Shown here: positions 1 to 17,439 of the stretch, one piece after another
How positions within the stretch are numbered: position 1 is the stretch's first letter
How the letters are laid out: each line of letters starts with the position of its first letter
Assembly: GCA_012295275.1 (NCBI GenBank)
Contig: CM022671.1
Span: forward strand, 1,695,832-1,759,831
Length of the DNA stretch: 64,000 nt
Direction of reading: 5' to 3'
Source of the DNA: Chrysomallon squamiferum
Lineage: Eukaryota > Mollusca > Gastropoda > Neomphalida > Peltospiridae
Translations under genes and position numbers: made by a program
The notes under the pieces: model-generated
Databases searched by the model: none
Told to the model about the DNA's origin: nothing
Seen by the model: only the letters and a program-made list of their open reading frames with translations

Positions 1-873
1 ACTCTGTTATAGCGAGAACGTCGAGTGCCTCTTTCTCATATCTTGGAACTGTGGCGTGCAGAGTGGGAGGGGGGCAAATGGGGTGTGGCCCTGGCACCAA
101 ATGGGGGGGGGACATCCAATCAGAGAAAAGAATTGAATAAATTTGGTTGATTTATATTTAAATCGAATGAAGTGTTTATTTTATGTTTCATCTGTGTTTA
201 CGTATTGAAAATATCTTCCTCTCTCATAATGTTTCTCGACACTAGGCCTTATACTTGAGTCTTTGGGGCACACAGTCAAGGCGTTGGACCTGGATATCAC
301 CAGACCTCTGCAAATCACTGTCTTTGAACGATATTATTTTATTATTGATTTCATAGATTTGAATGTAGGTTACATAAAATCTGAATAAAAAATAATATTT
401 AAGCTGATTAATGTCAAGGCTATGTCAAAAATTCGAGTATTGGTAAAAAAAAAAAAAAAATAATAATAATAATAATAATAATAAAAGACAAAAACGAAAC
501 AACAATAATACCTTCTCCAAAACTGATTTTATTTATTCTTCCTTCCGACGAAAACGATCAGAATTTACATTGTCATTCTGAAACGTTAATAAGTCTTTTT
601 TTTTCTTAACAAAATAATGCCAATAAGCACATTGTACGCTTCTATATAAATTATGTAAACACACTTCAAAAATGTTACACTATTATTCTTTATTTAAAAA
701 AAAAAAAAAAAATGTAATTAAAAATGTGATCCATGTAAGAAGAGATTGCAAAATACCGCACGTTTATTTTTAAAACACTAGTCCGCTGTTACGTGTTAGA
801 GTTAGTCCAGCAAGAAATACAAAGTCCATTTCTGAAGTCCGTTTGTTAGGAAACAAAAAAAACAACATCTTAA
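1..873. other. Non-coding flank downstream of FABP gene A
   Basis: No coding exon is seen. The stretch is AT-rich with short A runs and a small AAT repeat near 460-483. The part nearest 873 is probably the 3' UTR of the minus-strand FABP gene ending at 874. A 14-base string at 51-64 (gtggcgtgcagagt) recurs near 32349, which hints at a degraded dispersed repeat but is too short to classify. Confidence 0.5.
763..768 (-). terminator. Possible polyadenylation signal of FABP gene A
   Basis: AATAAA on the minus strand about 106 bases past the stop codon of gene A. The hexamer is common by chance in DNA this AT-rich, so the call rests on position only. Confidence 0.3.
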
Positions 874-1993
874 TTAGTCCATTTTTTTAAACCATCTCTT
901 GCAGACAACATCTTCACACTCGGTTGTCTAAAGAAGAAAACAGAAGAAACATTTGTACTTTCAGAAATACACTGATACAACGTATTGGTTGTTTTAGGAC
1001 ACCAAGGTCCTTTCAAAACATCGTCAGATTTAAGTACTGAGTGAATCTATGTAAAGTTTCTGTGTCCTGATACTGAGTTGAAGAGAAAAACTCTTTGCGA
1101 GATTCTAATAATTTGTTTTAATAATCTCTATTTTTGTCAAAGAGATGTCGTCAGTAACAAACTAACCAAACACTGAAAGTGCACAAAATGTTACAGTTTG
1201 TTTTTACACCAAATATACCATTTTTATTTTATTTTTTTATAGTTAGAATAAAAATAAATACCGGAAATATATAAAAAAATAAAAATAAAAAAAATAAAAA
1301 AGTATTTTGTTTTCATCGACTGGCAAGGAAAAACTTTGTTTTTAAAATTAACCAAATTAATAATAACAAATTACGTAATGTTATATATTATTATATTATT
1401 ATTATTATTATTATTATTTATTATTCTCGAAATCTAATGACTTCTGAAACTACTACATTAAAAACACTTTTAAAGGTATTTTTCGTTCTACTGTAAATAT
1501 TACATTATCACTGATACATCTGTCATTTTTATTTCAGATGCTTTAATATTAAATAATCTTTTCACAGTTCGAAAATAAAATTTATATCTTTTCTTTAATA
1601 TTAGTAATTTTTAAATCAAATGCAATATTTAAAACTGAAATAAAAATAAACGTATTTAAAAACTACTTACCGTTACCATTTCACCGTTGATAATTTCTCG
1701 TATAACAATAGGACATTTAATATTTGAATCACCAATAGGTGTTTGGGTCTTTATCAGTTTTCCGTCTTCGTATTTACAAACTGCCTGTAACGAAAAGCAA
1801 ACAAAAACTAACTAGCATACACCCGCGAATAAATGATTATTTGCTTTATTTGTTTAATTAACTTAAGAAAATTATGAGATATTGTCCGGTCTAAGATGCA
1901 AACAACTTTTGAAAGAAGCAACCTGGCGTACAACGTAACATAAAATATCGAAACACACACATACCAAGACAGACATACTTATAAAGTGAGTAT

Positions 1994-2046
<53 letters not shown>

Positions 2047-3859
2047 TAGACACAGAAAGCGACAGACTGAAAGACAGAAAGACAGAAAGGGAGAAATAAC
2101 AAAGGTGACAGAATTAAATTTGTGTATCAAAAAGAAAATCTTTGTAGATTCTGAATCTAAACATCTAGCAGACGAGGCTACTATTTTCAAAAGTTTAAAT
2201 CTTCCTCGAGCTAACAACCTATCCCAGAATCCAGTGCTTGATTTCAACGACAGATTTTACCTTCTGCCTGATTCCGTTCTCCTCGTGTTCGTACTCTTCG
2301 TTCAGCTTCACGAATTCCTCTCTGCTCCAGAACGACGTGCTTGTCTTTATGTTCATCGTTTTGTCTTCATCGTTCACGGTTATCGTCTGCAGAGGTCGGC
2401 TGGCCACCGCCATTTTTCTTACAACGAAATTTGTGCCTGAAAAGAGACAAGTAACAGCACATTGGTGTAAAAGGCATAGGAAGAATTCGCCTGTGTGTCT
2501 GTGATGTAAGTTTTAAAACAACAACATGCAGTTCATTTTGCAAGAGACTTAGATCGAGTGTCCGGACTGCGTCCGTTCAGCTCTTTTATTTTCATACGTA
2601 TAACGGACTTTAAAAACAAATTACACCATATAGTTAATTACTGAACTGAAAGGCCTTTCTAGCTGTTTTTGTAGCAACAACCCAGGCTTTGGGGTTGTTT
2701 TTTTTTTTTTTTTTTGGCAGGGCATTCATGACTTTGTTAGAAGGAAGTTTTACTTGACAAAATCAGTCTGTCTATTTACGTGGGGAGCCCTTGTATGCGA
2801 GGACAGGCTGGAAGCGACTGGTTCAAATGGCTTACAGACAGTTTTGGTGTTGCCAAGTTGGACAACTGGTCATACTGAAATTGTTAATTTCTGTCTTTAA
2901 AACATCTAAACTAGGTCCAAAAAAAATCAATGCCTATTATGTGCACATTATTATCGACTTTTTAAAACAAAAATGTTTACCCAATACTAATTTACAAACT
3001 TTTTTTTATCCTGTGTACTATTTAGATCAGTTGTGTCCCTTAATTTGAAGAAAGTTACTATTTAATGAATTAACCTTTAAATGTATCTGCGTCATAGTAA
3101 TCAAAATAAAAGGCTATTTTTATGTATGACTTAATAGAACTATATTGGATTTATGGGACATCTGTACTGATATTTTACAGCAGTTCTGGAGAAGGGAAGT
3201 AGATATGCGACAAAATGAAATGACTCAGCTCAGAGAGAGAGAGAGAGAGAGAGAGAGAACGTGAGGGTTACATGGGAAATGGTTTCCTGCGTTGTGCTCG
3301 CCCTTCTCTGTCACAGATATTAAGAAATAAGTGTGATTACCGACACACTTTTATAATTCCGTTCTATTCAATGTGCTATCTCAGAACACTGTTTAAAATC
3401 CGAAGATCTGACAGGAATGTTTCGATAATTATTAAAGCAAATTGTTCTGAGCGACGTATCTGCGTACGTGACTAAACTAAACATTTGATTTTCTATTATC
3501 TCTAATTCATTCAGCGTGAAAACTTCAAATTCACACGACACATAGAAATTGTACAGTTTCCTGTTATTATTAATCGGCTCTCTACATTCCAGTTTGCACT
3601 CTTTTAAATTAAAAAATATACTTATTGAAAGAAATGAAATCTGTAATTTCTAGAACCCTAACAGTACCTCCGAACAGCTCAACGACCTTGATCTTTTCGA
3701 AGATGCAGGCCAGACGAGAGCGGAGCTCGAGAAAACGAACGAATATTAAACATGTTAAAAATGTTGTTTCAACTCACCCACGGCTTTGAGAAATTCGTCA
3801 AGTTTATCTGCTCGGTCCAGTTTCCACGTTCCTCCAAATTTCTCTCTAATCTCCTCCAT
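874..3859 (-). CDS. FABP gene A: intracellular fatty-acid-binding-like protein, 4 exons
   Basis: A cytosolic lipid-binding beta-barrel protein of the FABP/calycin family; members bind fatty acids or other small hydrophobic ligands. Coding exons are 3778-3859, 2261-2436, 1671-1784 and 874-927. Splice sites are GT/AG and the phases join without a frame break to give 141 residues, a normal family length. The protein begins MEEIREKFGGTWKL. The exon 1/2 junction falls in a Gly codon after KAV. Exon 3 carries YEDGKL and REIINGEMV, and exon 4 ends in VVCKRWFKKMD. The Arg-x-aromatic pair (R-W-F) near the C terminus matches the carboxylate-binding Arg-x-Tyr of FABPs. The N-terminal signature is weakened: the usual Asn-Phe is Lys-Leu. 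Exons 2 and 3 are longer than in genes B-D (176 and 114 against 170 and 111), so this is the most diverged of the four. The ligand is unknown. A cellular retinoid-binding relative is the main alternative. Confidence 0.9.
1997..2042. repeat. (CA)n microsatellite in intron 2 of FABP gene A
   Basis: About 23 uninterrupted CA units, followed by a purine-rich imperfect gacaga stretch to about 2095. Confidence 0.95.
3232..3259. repeat. (GA)n microsatellite in intron 1 of FABP gene A
   Basis: About 14 GA units. Confidence 0.95.
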
Positions 3860-4312
3860 CGCGGTGTTGTTGACAATCTGACGCAAATATTACAGGAATA
3901 GTAATTTCCTTTCAGTACTATTGAGTTGCTTCAAGTATCAACACTGGATGATTGTTTTAACTGTAATTTTAATTTATCCAGCTGTTTAGAATGCGTATAC
4001 TTATGTTTTACTTTTTTTTGACTTCACAAGGACGGAGAAATCATGTGTGTACCCCGTTTAAAGGAGGAGCTAACAATGTCAATCAATAATAAAGGGCAGC
4101 AAAGATACGTTGTATTGTGGGCGTTGTTCGCCTATTAATATCTTTATAGGCATTGACTTTAATTTGTAAGAAGCAAAGTAATAAAATAATTGTATTAAAA
4201 TTAGCTACTATTATTTATTTATTTACTTATTTATTTATTTATATTTCAGTAAAACAAAATTAGTGAATCGATTAGTGAATAATTATTTTTACAGCATCAC
4301 TGATTACAGAAT

Positions 4313-4375
<63 letters not shown>

Positions 4376-4739
4376 GAAACAAATACTTTTATACTGAACA
4401 AATAAAATATTAAATTATAAATATCTTCTTGTAAATAAAAAGTAAACATTTACATATTCACGTAGCTTTATGAGCTTACAGCACACTGGCTGAGCAGATT
4501 CCAGATACTTGATTGGCCAGAGGACCAGTTCTACTTGATTCTCTTGTTACTCAGCCACTGCTGAACGACTGGTTTATCTAATATGTAATTTCTTGACGAT
4601 GCGATACGTAGATAAAGATCCATTACTGGTATAGGACAAAGATTGTTCATGTTGTCTGCGTGTGTTTCTCTGTGTGTATGTATCTGTGTGAATGTGTGTG
4701 TATGTATCTGTGTGAATGTGTGTGTATGTATCTGTGTGA

Positions 4740-4771
<32 letters not shown>

Positions 4772-6407
4772 TTGTTCCCTCAGTTTATTCAGTTTATTTT
4801 TTTGTAAGTTATATTTTATATTGTTAACTTGACAGATTCAGGACAACGTCACCGTTAATTTTATGACGTGGTTCTGTTAGAATCTACTTGATGTTATTAT
4901 TACATAAAGAAACTGTATGTTTACGTATATTATAATTAAATCCGTTCATTCAATTTCATTTGCCAGTCTCACAGCCTCAGTTTTATAATGAGGTTCTGTT
5001 TAAAAAGACAAAATTCTACTTTGTACAGATACAAAATATCACCAATACTTAGTATTATTCTGCGAAATAGAGCAATTTCATTGCATGTACGTTGTTTGGA
5101 GAGGGTTTTTTTTGTTGTTGTTTTTTTGGGGGGTTTGGCGGGTTGAACCATTTTCAAATATATATATATACTAAATTTTGTTACATACATTTCAGTTTTA
5201 TTTGCTAAATCTATCAGTGTACATGTTATTATTATTGGTGTTGTCATTTTTAAAAATAATTATGGCATAAATTATTACAATGATTAAAAACGAGCACTTA
5301 AAACTGTTGATTATACAAAATACACGGCTTGAACAGTTCTTGAAATGTCGAATTATTTCCGTGTAAAAATCTCAGAAAACAACGCAAGACTGTCTACGTC
5401 TGTTAAGTATGTTTATTATTATATGTGGAAGAGAACACAGAATCTGTTTAATGCCATTAGAAGAATGAGAAACCTTTACATCGTCACTGTCAGTTTGTTT
5501 TACAATCAAAGCGATATTTATACAACAACCATTGATATTTTAATTTTTTTACACACACGCACGAGCTGCCACATACATATAAACATACCTACCTACCTAC
5601 CTAAATACACACACATACATACGTACATACACATACTCACACACACACACATGTCAAATGAACATAGTAAGTACAGGTAACAGTTTGTTATAAAAGCATC
5701 TAAAAAGATTGAAGTTGTTATATCTGTAATAAAGTTGCAGTTTTATTCATTCAGCAAAATTATTAGAAGTATTTCTAGATATTCGTGTTACAACACGATC
5801 TGTCATACTCGCCGAGAAATCGAAAAAAAAAATGGCCGATGTTTTATTTAAACTTTACTGGTGACGATTCGAAAAATGCCTAAGTACATTACATATACTA
5901 TCCATAACTGTCTGGCTTTTTTGCTGTTGTTATTTTTTTATTTTTTTTTATTTATTTATTTATTTATTTATTTTTTTTTTGTAATAAACTACAACAATAA
6001 ACCAGCCTGTTCGTGAGATGAATAGTATTTTTCAGTTATTTGTTGTCTTTTTCTCGTTGAGAAAATGTACAAAAATTTGTAATATAAGAGTTTTAACAGG
6101 TTTCTTCTCTTTATCGATATTGTTTTTGTTTTATCAACTTATTTGTTTCATTTTTGTTTGTTTATTTGTTTATTTGTTTTTATTGTTTTATTTTATATTA
6201 TGTTTATTATTTACCAAAATAGTTTACGATGAAGAGAAAACTTTAGACTCCGTTGTCTCATGACAGTTATTTTATTGTTATACTTTATTATTAGCAAATA
6301 TTGAATATCAACACAAATAGCAAAAAAAAAAAAAAAATAAAATATAAACATTAATCGGAAGAGACAAAAAATATATTTAAGCAAAGATACTTTAAAATCA
6401 GTGAGTA
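3860..6407. other. Intergenic: gene A 5' side to gene B 3' end
   Basis: No exon is found. The part near 3860-3900 is the gene A 5' leader; a CAG about 30 bases upstream of its ATG could be a leader-intron acceptor. From about 4205 the sequence is the left end of segmental duplication unit 1: ATTT repeat, then text matching about 12140-12200, and from about 5290 onward text matching about 12440 onward. Open frames here translate simple repeats. Confidence 0.6.
4314..4372. repeat. (CT)n microsatellite
   Basis: About 29 CT units near the left edge of duplication unit 1. It is absent at the matching place in unit 2. Confidence 0.95.
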
Positions 6408-9981
<3,574 letters not shown>

Positions 9982-10792
9982 TGAGTTTCCAAAGTCTCCC
10001 GACTTAAGTTTAGGATCGTCGATGTATTATTGTTGAAGTCGCTTCTGAACACACACAACTTGCATGTATCAGGTAAAATCCGTATTACACAACTCGAGTA
10101 GATGTACGGTACAAATCTGTATTATCAGCTGTTTCTTTAAAAAAAAGCTGAGTTATTGAGGATCTTAAACTATTACTTAACACACCCTTCTATCAGAAGA
10201 TGTACGGTAAATTCTGGATCATTAACTGTTAGTTAACACACAGTGACCTCCTAGTTTTACGATAGATGCGCGTATTTCTCTGTTCCTGAAAAAAGCAACT
10301 CAAATCTCAGTTGCAGTGGGAACATTCAACTGTCAAGCTAAGCATAAATGACAGCTGAATTCACAGTCAAACTGACTACGTGCTGTATAGCTGCTAAATA
10401 GTCATCTTCGGGTGATGACGTTCAAGGTTGACAGCGAAGTGTATTACTACGCGGTTCGTCTGCTACCACATAACCCGGTTATAAGCGGAGACGGAGATTG
10501 CGTGAAATAATCTCTCGATAACTGAATTAGTCGCTTTTAAATGTCACGCGGGACAGATTGTTCACTGACAAAACGATGACTGTTGTTTAAACTTCATTGT
10601 GAGACAGAACCATTAGGAATAGGACGGGATCCAGAGTGAAGCATTATACATGTACTTCACTTATAAATACTTCTCATCATCACCATCATCATCATCATCA
10701 TCATCATTAGTAATAGTATTTATTTATTTATTGATATACAGGGAGTAGTATAAAACGGTATATTTCAGTGATATTTGATTAGATGGTGATAA

Positions 10793-10824
<32 letters not shown>

Positions 10825-11209
10825 TAATAATAATAATAATTTAATACCTTATATTAATAAACCACCCCCCAGAAAATAATAAAATTCAAAAAATAAAAAT
10901 AACAAAATAACTATAACAAAAATTTAAATCAGTTTAAAAACAATAATAATAATTTTAAAAAATAAAAATAAAAATACTTAAAAGGCGTATCCTTGAGATG
11001 GGTGACGCCCTACCACGCTCAACTTACGATTAATCTCGTAAAAAAAAAAAAAAAAACTATTTAACTGTAACAGTGACAATACAGAATCCATGAGAGTAGA
11101 TCTTTTTTATACTTCGGGGTTTTTCAATTGCTGAATTAAAATATACGCGTTTTAATGCGTATATTGAATGTTGACAGTTAAATATGTGGTCAGTATACAC
11201 ACAAATAAG

Positions 11210-11333
<124 letters not shown>

Positions 11334-11919
11334 TTCGATATTCAAATTCATTTATATTTATCTATATCCATTCTTCCATCCATCTTTATCTGTTCTTCGG
11401 TGTATCGTTATCCAAAGATTACAGATTCGGAGACCTACTGTGACACTGAATACTTAGGAAATAAATTAGTGAAATGTAAAAGTTTTCATTAGCGTGTCAC
11501 TGAAATAAAAACACAATTCGTATAATACTGTTCACAAATTACGTTTACTTTATTAGTTAATTAATTTATTACTTTGATTTATTACTTTATTATTGGTGTT
11601 ATATCGATCATAACAAACAAAATTAAATATTTTACAATTTTTAACATGATGTATAAAATAAATATTGAAACGTGTGCACATAGAAATCTATATATTCAAA
11701 CAATGAGCTTTGTGACTGTTTTTCAAAAGAAAGCATAAATAGTTTTCAGGTAACCACAACAAAGTGAACGTCACCGTATATTCAGTTATAAATACAGTCA
11801 ACACACAACACATCATCGATGGACATAAACTTAAGTCTTACAGTTTAAACTGTGGATTATTACAAAATAAACACAATGTAATAAAGAGTAAAGGTAATCG
11901 AGCATTTGTAATTTTACCT

Positions 11920-11998
11920 GGATCATCTCCCAATCGATTATCTCTCTTTCAATCCTAGACGTCTCTAGGTCGGGGTCACCCAGCGTTAATCAGCGAGG
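11920..11998 (-). pseudogene. Fossil of FABP gene D exon 3
   Basis: The stretch aligns with gene D exon 3 (19415-19525) and its flanks up to about 12110. The donor side (CAG|GTAAAA) is still recognisable. About 32 bases are missing from the middle (79 against 111), which shifts the frame, and the acceptor TAG has become TTG. No partner exons 1, 2 or 4 are nearby: the region corresponding to 17850-19405, which would hold exon 4, is deleted. It is therefore a non-functional exon left by the tandem duplication. Confidence 0.8.
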
Positions 11999-12125
11999 TC
12001 AACAAAAAAAAAAAAAAAAAAAAAAAACAGAAAGTTCAGACCATTCATTATCTTTCTGAACGTTTCTGACATAGAACAAAGGGGATTGGTGCGCAATGTT
12101 TGATTTAGAAAAGAAAAGGAAATAT

Positions 12126-12156
<31 letters not shown>

Positions 12157-12254
12157 TATTTTAGTAAAACAAAATTAGATCGATTAGTGAATAATTATTT
12201 TCACAACATCCTTGAGGTTTTTTGGGGGGTGGGTGTGAGTTTGTACCTTTTTAA

Positions 12255-12292
<38 letters not shown>

Positions 12293-12672
12293 TATATATT
12301 TTACTGATTTTTGCTACAAACACTTCAGTTTTATTTGTTAAATTTATCAGGGTACTTGTTATTATTATAGTTATTTTTTTAAACATTTATGGTATAATGA
12401 TAATTAATAATAACAGCAACACTAATAATAAGAATAAAAACCAGCTTTTAAAACTGTTGATTATGCATAATACACGGCTTGAACAATTCTTTGAAATGTC
12501 GAATTATTTCCGTGTAAAAATCTCAGAAAACAACGCAAGACTTTACGTCTGATATGTGTGTTTATTATTATATGTGGAAGAGAACACAGAATCTGTTTAA
12601 TGCCATTAGAAGAATGAGAAACCTTTACATCGTCACTGTCAGTTTGTCTTACATTCCACTCATATTTTAATT

Positions 12673-12675
<3 letters not shown>

Positions 12676-12721
<46 letters not shown>
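12676..12721. repeat. (CA)n microsatellite
   Basis: About 23 CA units. The matching site in unit 1 (about 5550-5650) has a mixed acac/catac tract instead. Confidence 0.95.
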
Positions 12722-12723
<2 letters not shown>

Positions 12724-13519
12724 AATATACAGAGACGCATACAAACACACTTACCTACATACATAAGTACATCTAACAGTTTGTTATAAAAGCATCTAAA
12801 AGGATTGAAGTTGTTATATCTGTAATAAAGTTGCAGTTTTCTTCATTCAGCAAAATTATTAGAAATATTTCTAGATATTCGTGTTACAACACGATCTGTC
12901 ATACTCGCCGAGAACTCGAAAAAAAATGGCCTATTTTTTATTTAAACGTTACCTGTGGCGATTCGAAAAATGCCTAAGTACATTACATAAACTATCCATA
13001 ACTGTTTGGGTTTTTTGTTGTAATTATTTTTATTTTTTTTTTTTTTTTTTTTTTTTTTGGCTTCAAGTTTATTCATTTTTATTGGTAATAAACTACAACA
13101 ATAAAACAGCCTGTTCATGAGATGAATAGTATTTTTCAGTTATTTGTTGTCTTTTTCTCGTTGAGAAAATGTATAAAAATTTGTAATATAAGAGTTTTAA
13201 CAGGTTTCTTCTCTTTATTGATATTGGTTTTGTTTTTATTAACTTATTTGTTTCATTTTTGTTTGTTTATTTGTTTTTATTGTTTTTTTTATATTATGTT
13301 TATTTATTTACAAAAATAGTTTACGATGAAGAGAAAACTTCAGCCTCCGTTGTCTCATGACAGTTATTTTATTGTTATACTTTATTATTAGCAAAGATTA
13401 ATTATCTACAACAACAGCAGCAAAAAACAAAATATACGAAACATTAAACGGAAGAGATAAAAAATGCATTTAAGCAATTTGAATGTATCACCAAAGATAC
13501 ACTTTAAAATCAGTGAGTA

Positions 13520-13576
13520 TCATTCAATCTTCTTGTACCATCGCGTTGAAACAACGTCACCGCATTTCATAACCTG

Positions 13577-13608
<32 letters not shown>

Positions 13609-15556
13609 ATATCGAAATGTTCTTAAATTATTTAGTTGTTGTTATTATTATTTCATGCTATTTTATATTCTAATATTAATCATTACATTATTGATGAATA
13701 ACGACAATTTATAATACTACTTCATGGACTATGACAACAACAAGGACAGCAATAATTGTAACAGAAAACGACTGATAAATGAGACACACAGACAGAAAGA
13801 CAGATCAACGTACATATGACGTATAGATCAAAGACAGATTATCTTGAGAAATAATATTTATATTTGCTTCTCACCAGAACCATTTCTCCGTTGACAACAT
13901 CTCTCTCCAAGTGCTGAGGTTTGTAACCTGGGGTTTGTGGTTCTCGGTCAGTTTTCAGCTTCCCATCTTCATACACCGTCACTTCCTGGAATGAATTAAA
14001 CTTGAATTTAAATACTGAATGGACAGAAATGTATGGACAGACAGACAGATGATGTGGATATTTCAGATGATTACTAACTGAATCTTACTTTATATTTGAT
14101 GTCTCGAGTTTCTGTCTCGTACGGTTCACCGAGTTTTAGGTTTTCTTCTCGAGCGATCAACAAACTTTTCGTAACGATTCGAATTATCTCCCCTTCTACG
14201 GAAATTAAAATATCCGGATTCGACGTAGTTGCCAATTTCCTCATAATCACGTTTGCACCTGGAAATTAAAGTAAATAAAATGCAATAACAAAATTTTATA
14301 AATATTAGTTCTTTATTTTAAACAGTTTTAAAATATACATGCATATTAATTATTGAAATAAAAAAATCTCTCTAAAATAATCGACACGTTATTTTATACA
14401 GCGAAATACATAAACAATAATACTGCCAGTAGTAATAGCAGTAGTAGTAGGATGAAACAATAGTTGTAGTTGTTGTAGTAGTAGTAGAAGAAGAAGTAAT
14501 ATAAAGATACCAAACAGATCATCGTAAACTGGGCGTATTCCGCGACGATCGAGATTTTTTATGTTGATTTTTGCAAACTGACGTCATTTGCCTTCCTGGT
14601 TTATTAAATAACTTTAAAAAAAAAAAAAGGAAAAAAATTAAAATTAGAGTTTATTTTATTATATCATATTTTGAAACAATTAAATTAAAATAAAATAAAA
14701 TAAAATAAAAACTGGAAAATACAAAATACAATCAAGAAAGTTACGCTTTACATCTGAACCAACTCACAGTGTGGAATTTTTATTACGCTTCAAAGCTAAA
14801 ACAATTTCAACTACCCTGTCGTGCATTCCGTACGTTCATGTTGATACGCTTCAAGTAACATAAGCACATGACTGAGTATCATTCTCAAACAGCTACATGA
14901 TTACAGGAAATTAATGGATTTAAATTGCTTATTCGTTAGATATATCAAAGTTGTAAATGAAAAATATCGACAAAGAAAATTTTTTAAATTCATAATTAAA
15001 ATACATTAAACAATCCGCTTTATTGTAGCGGTCCATGTTCGATCCCGAACCTTACAGCACAGTGTTCTTCTAGAGAAATCAAGTTATTGATTATATTTAG
15101 TTATCAGTTGATATTTCCACAGGATGGGATAAGACATGTTCAAATTAGAACACTATCAGCTAGGTGAGTGATAAAACTGAAGTCAAGAGTCTGGCGTCTC
15201 AATCTTCAAAACTTGACTAACTTATTATTATATTTGTAAACTGAAATGACTTGAGAGCATGAGTTACAGATTCACATACACAACTACAAATACACATATA
15301 CACGTTCACATACATACCATACTCACACATACACACACACATACTTAGGTACATTCTTACATACATACGTGCAATTAAATACAGACACGCACAAAAACAC
15401 TCACATCAAAATGCAATCACTATTCCCAAAATAGAATATTTAATTAACAAACTAGCATTACTACATACCAACTTCTTTTAAAAAGTCTTCAAAATTCTCG
15501 CTTTTAACCAACCGCCATCTCCCAGAAAACTTCTCTTTGATTTCCTCAAGCGCCAT
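13520..15556 (-). CDS. FABP gene C: intracellular fatty-acid-binding-like protein, 4 exons
   Basis: Coding exons are 15469-15556, 14089-14258, 13875-13985 and 13520-13573, exactly the lengths of gene B (88, 170, 111 and 54 nt), giving 140 residues. The start context and all of exon 1 are identical to gene B. The differences from B are 7 in exon 2, 8 in exon 3 and 3 in exon 4. Several exon 3 changes are to similar residues (Leu/Val, Phe/Tyr, Met/Leu, Glu/Asp), but Gln/Glu and Ser/Arg alter charge. It ends STRWYKKIE and keeps the Arg-x-Tyr pair; the Cys four residues before the Trp in gene B is Ser here. Intron 1 is about 1.2 kb against about 2.2 kb in B because B has a repeat-rich insertion. 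It is expected to be a cytosolic lipid carrier; whether its ligand preference differs from B is unknown. Confidence 0.92.
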
Positions 15557-16998
15557 TGAGTTTCCAAAGTCTCCCGACTTAAGTTTAGGATCGTCGATGT
15601 ATTATTGTTGTAGTCACTTCTGAACACACACAACTTGCATGTATCCGGTAAAATCCGTATTACACAACTCGAGTTTGAGATGTACGGTAAAAAATCTGTA
15701 TTTTCAGCTGTTTCTTTGAAAAAAAAGCTGAGTTATTGAGGATCTTAAACTATTACTTGACACACACTTCTATCAGAAGATGTACGGTAAATTCTGGATC
15801 ATTAACTGTTAGTTAACACACAGTGACCTCCTAGTTTTACGATAGATGCGCGACTTTCTCTGTTCCTGAAAAAAGCAACTCAAGTCTCAGTTGCAGTGGG
15901 AACATTCAACTGTCAAGCTAAGCATAAATGACAGCTGAATTCACAGTCAAACTGACTACGTGCTGTATAGCTGCTAAATAGTCATCTTCGGGTGATGACG
16001 TTCAAGGTTTACGGCCTACCAGTCTGTCAGCATCAATGCTAGTACAGTAGCACTGCCTGAGTCTCTTGTTAGGAACTCACTCTTGAGTTCAAACGCTCAG
16101 CTTACGATTAATATCGTACAAAAATAACTATTTAAATGTAACAGTTATTATGTCAGGGTGACTCGTCTGTCTGGTATTATTACCGTGAGGTTGGCTCGTC
16201 CCTTCTGAAAGGTAGCAGACTATAAAAGCGTCACGTGACAAGGTTTACTGATCTGAGACAGCTTAAACTAATAAATGACTAGTCTGTATCCATTAGAGAA
16301 CAAGAATTGAGTAAGGGTAACTGTTTTATATTTTACATGAGTTACCCTTGATAACATATAATTTAATCATACGATTCGAACGATACAATATAAAAGCAAA
16401 TAGCGTTGACAGATAATACTAAACTAATTAAGCGCTAATAATGACCATTTGTCTTCAAGTCAATCCGCTCATATAAATGAAAGAATCTATGGACGTCTGC
16501 ATTCAGATTTTCTGTAGTTACCCACCATTTTCTGACATAAATTAGATAAAAACTGTAAAAGTATGAATTTATAAACATGATGGTACACGATAGCTAAATA
16601 AATTTTACTGTAATATAATAATATACTTAATGTAAAATGTAGCAGTCATTCTGCTTTAAAAGGGCATATAAAAAGAAATATTTTGTGAATACTATATAAT
16701 TCACTAGATGGAAAACAAAATTACGATTAAAAACAAGTGTGGCAAAGAGGCACTAATGAGGTTCTGACACACCATGTAAGTAGATATATTTTTTATACTT
16801 CTAGGTTTTTGGATTACCGAATTAAATTATACGCGTTTTAATCGCTTCAGTTTCTGCAATGGATATCAGATTATATTCAAAGTTAATGTTTGCTGTATCT
16901 TACTTTTGAATGTTGACAGTTAAATATGTGGTACGTGATATCGGGTCAGAATACATACAAATAAGCACTTACACGCTAGTGCGCACGCGCACTCACAC

Positions 16999-17000
16999 AA

Positions 17001-17033
<33 letters not shown>

Positions 17034-17070
17034 CACATACATACATACACACACACATACACATATATAA
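16999..17070. repeat. CA-rich microsatellite
   Basis: An interrupted (CA)n/(CATA)n tract at the site paralogous to the CT/TA tract at 11212-11331. Confidence 0.9.
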
Positions 17071-17353
17071 ATGTCCTACTGACATAACAGTCGTATTTAT
17101 TCTTTGTGTTATTTTGAAAGCAGCAGATTTTGTTTGTCATAATTTATGCTTAGATCCTGCAGTCTTTCAGTAAAGTTGTATTGATAACTGTAATTATGTT
17201 CAAGGTTTCACTTCAGCACAAACTGATTATTGATCTGTTAACTTTAATTATCATAACCTGTTAACTCGGGTAATGAACTGAATGATTTTCTTAACACAAA
17301 ATGCTTTTAGTATGATGTTTGCGGGAAGTAAACAATTTCTCTCTTTTTTCTAC

Positions 17354-17356
<3 letters not shown>

Positions 17357-17437
<81 letters not shown>
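17357..17437. repeat. (CT)n microsatellite
   Basis: About 40 uninterrupted CT units. The flank that follows (gaaataaaaacacaattcg) is shared with about 11500. Confidence 0.95.

Positions 17438-17439
<2 letters not shown>

Noticed and set aside
2105-2504. Plus-strand open frames of 111 and 88 codons
   Set aside because: They are antisense to exon 2 of FABP gene A, whose splice phases and family motifs are clear.
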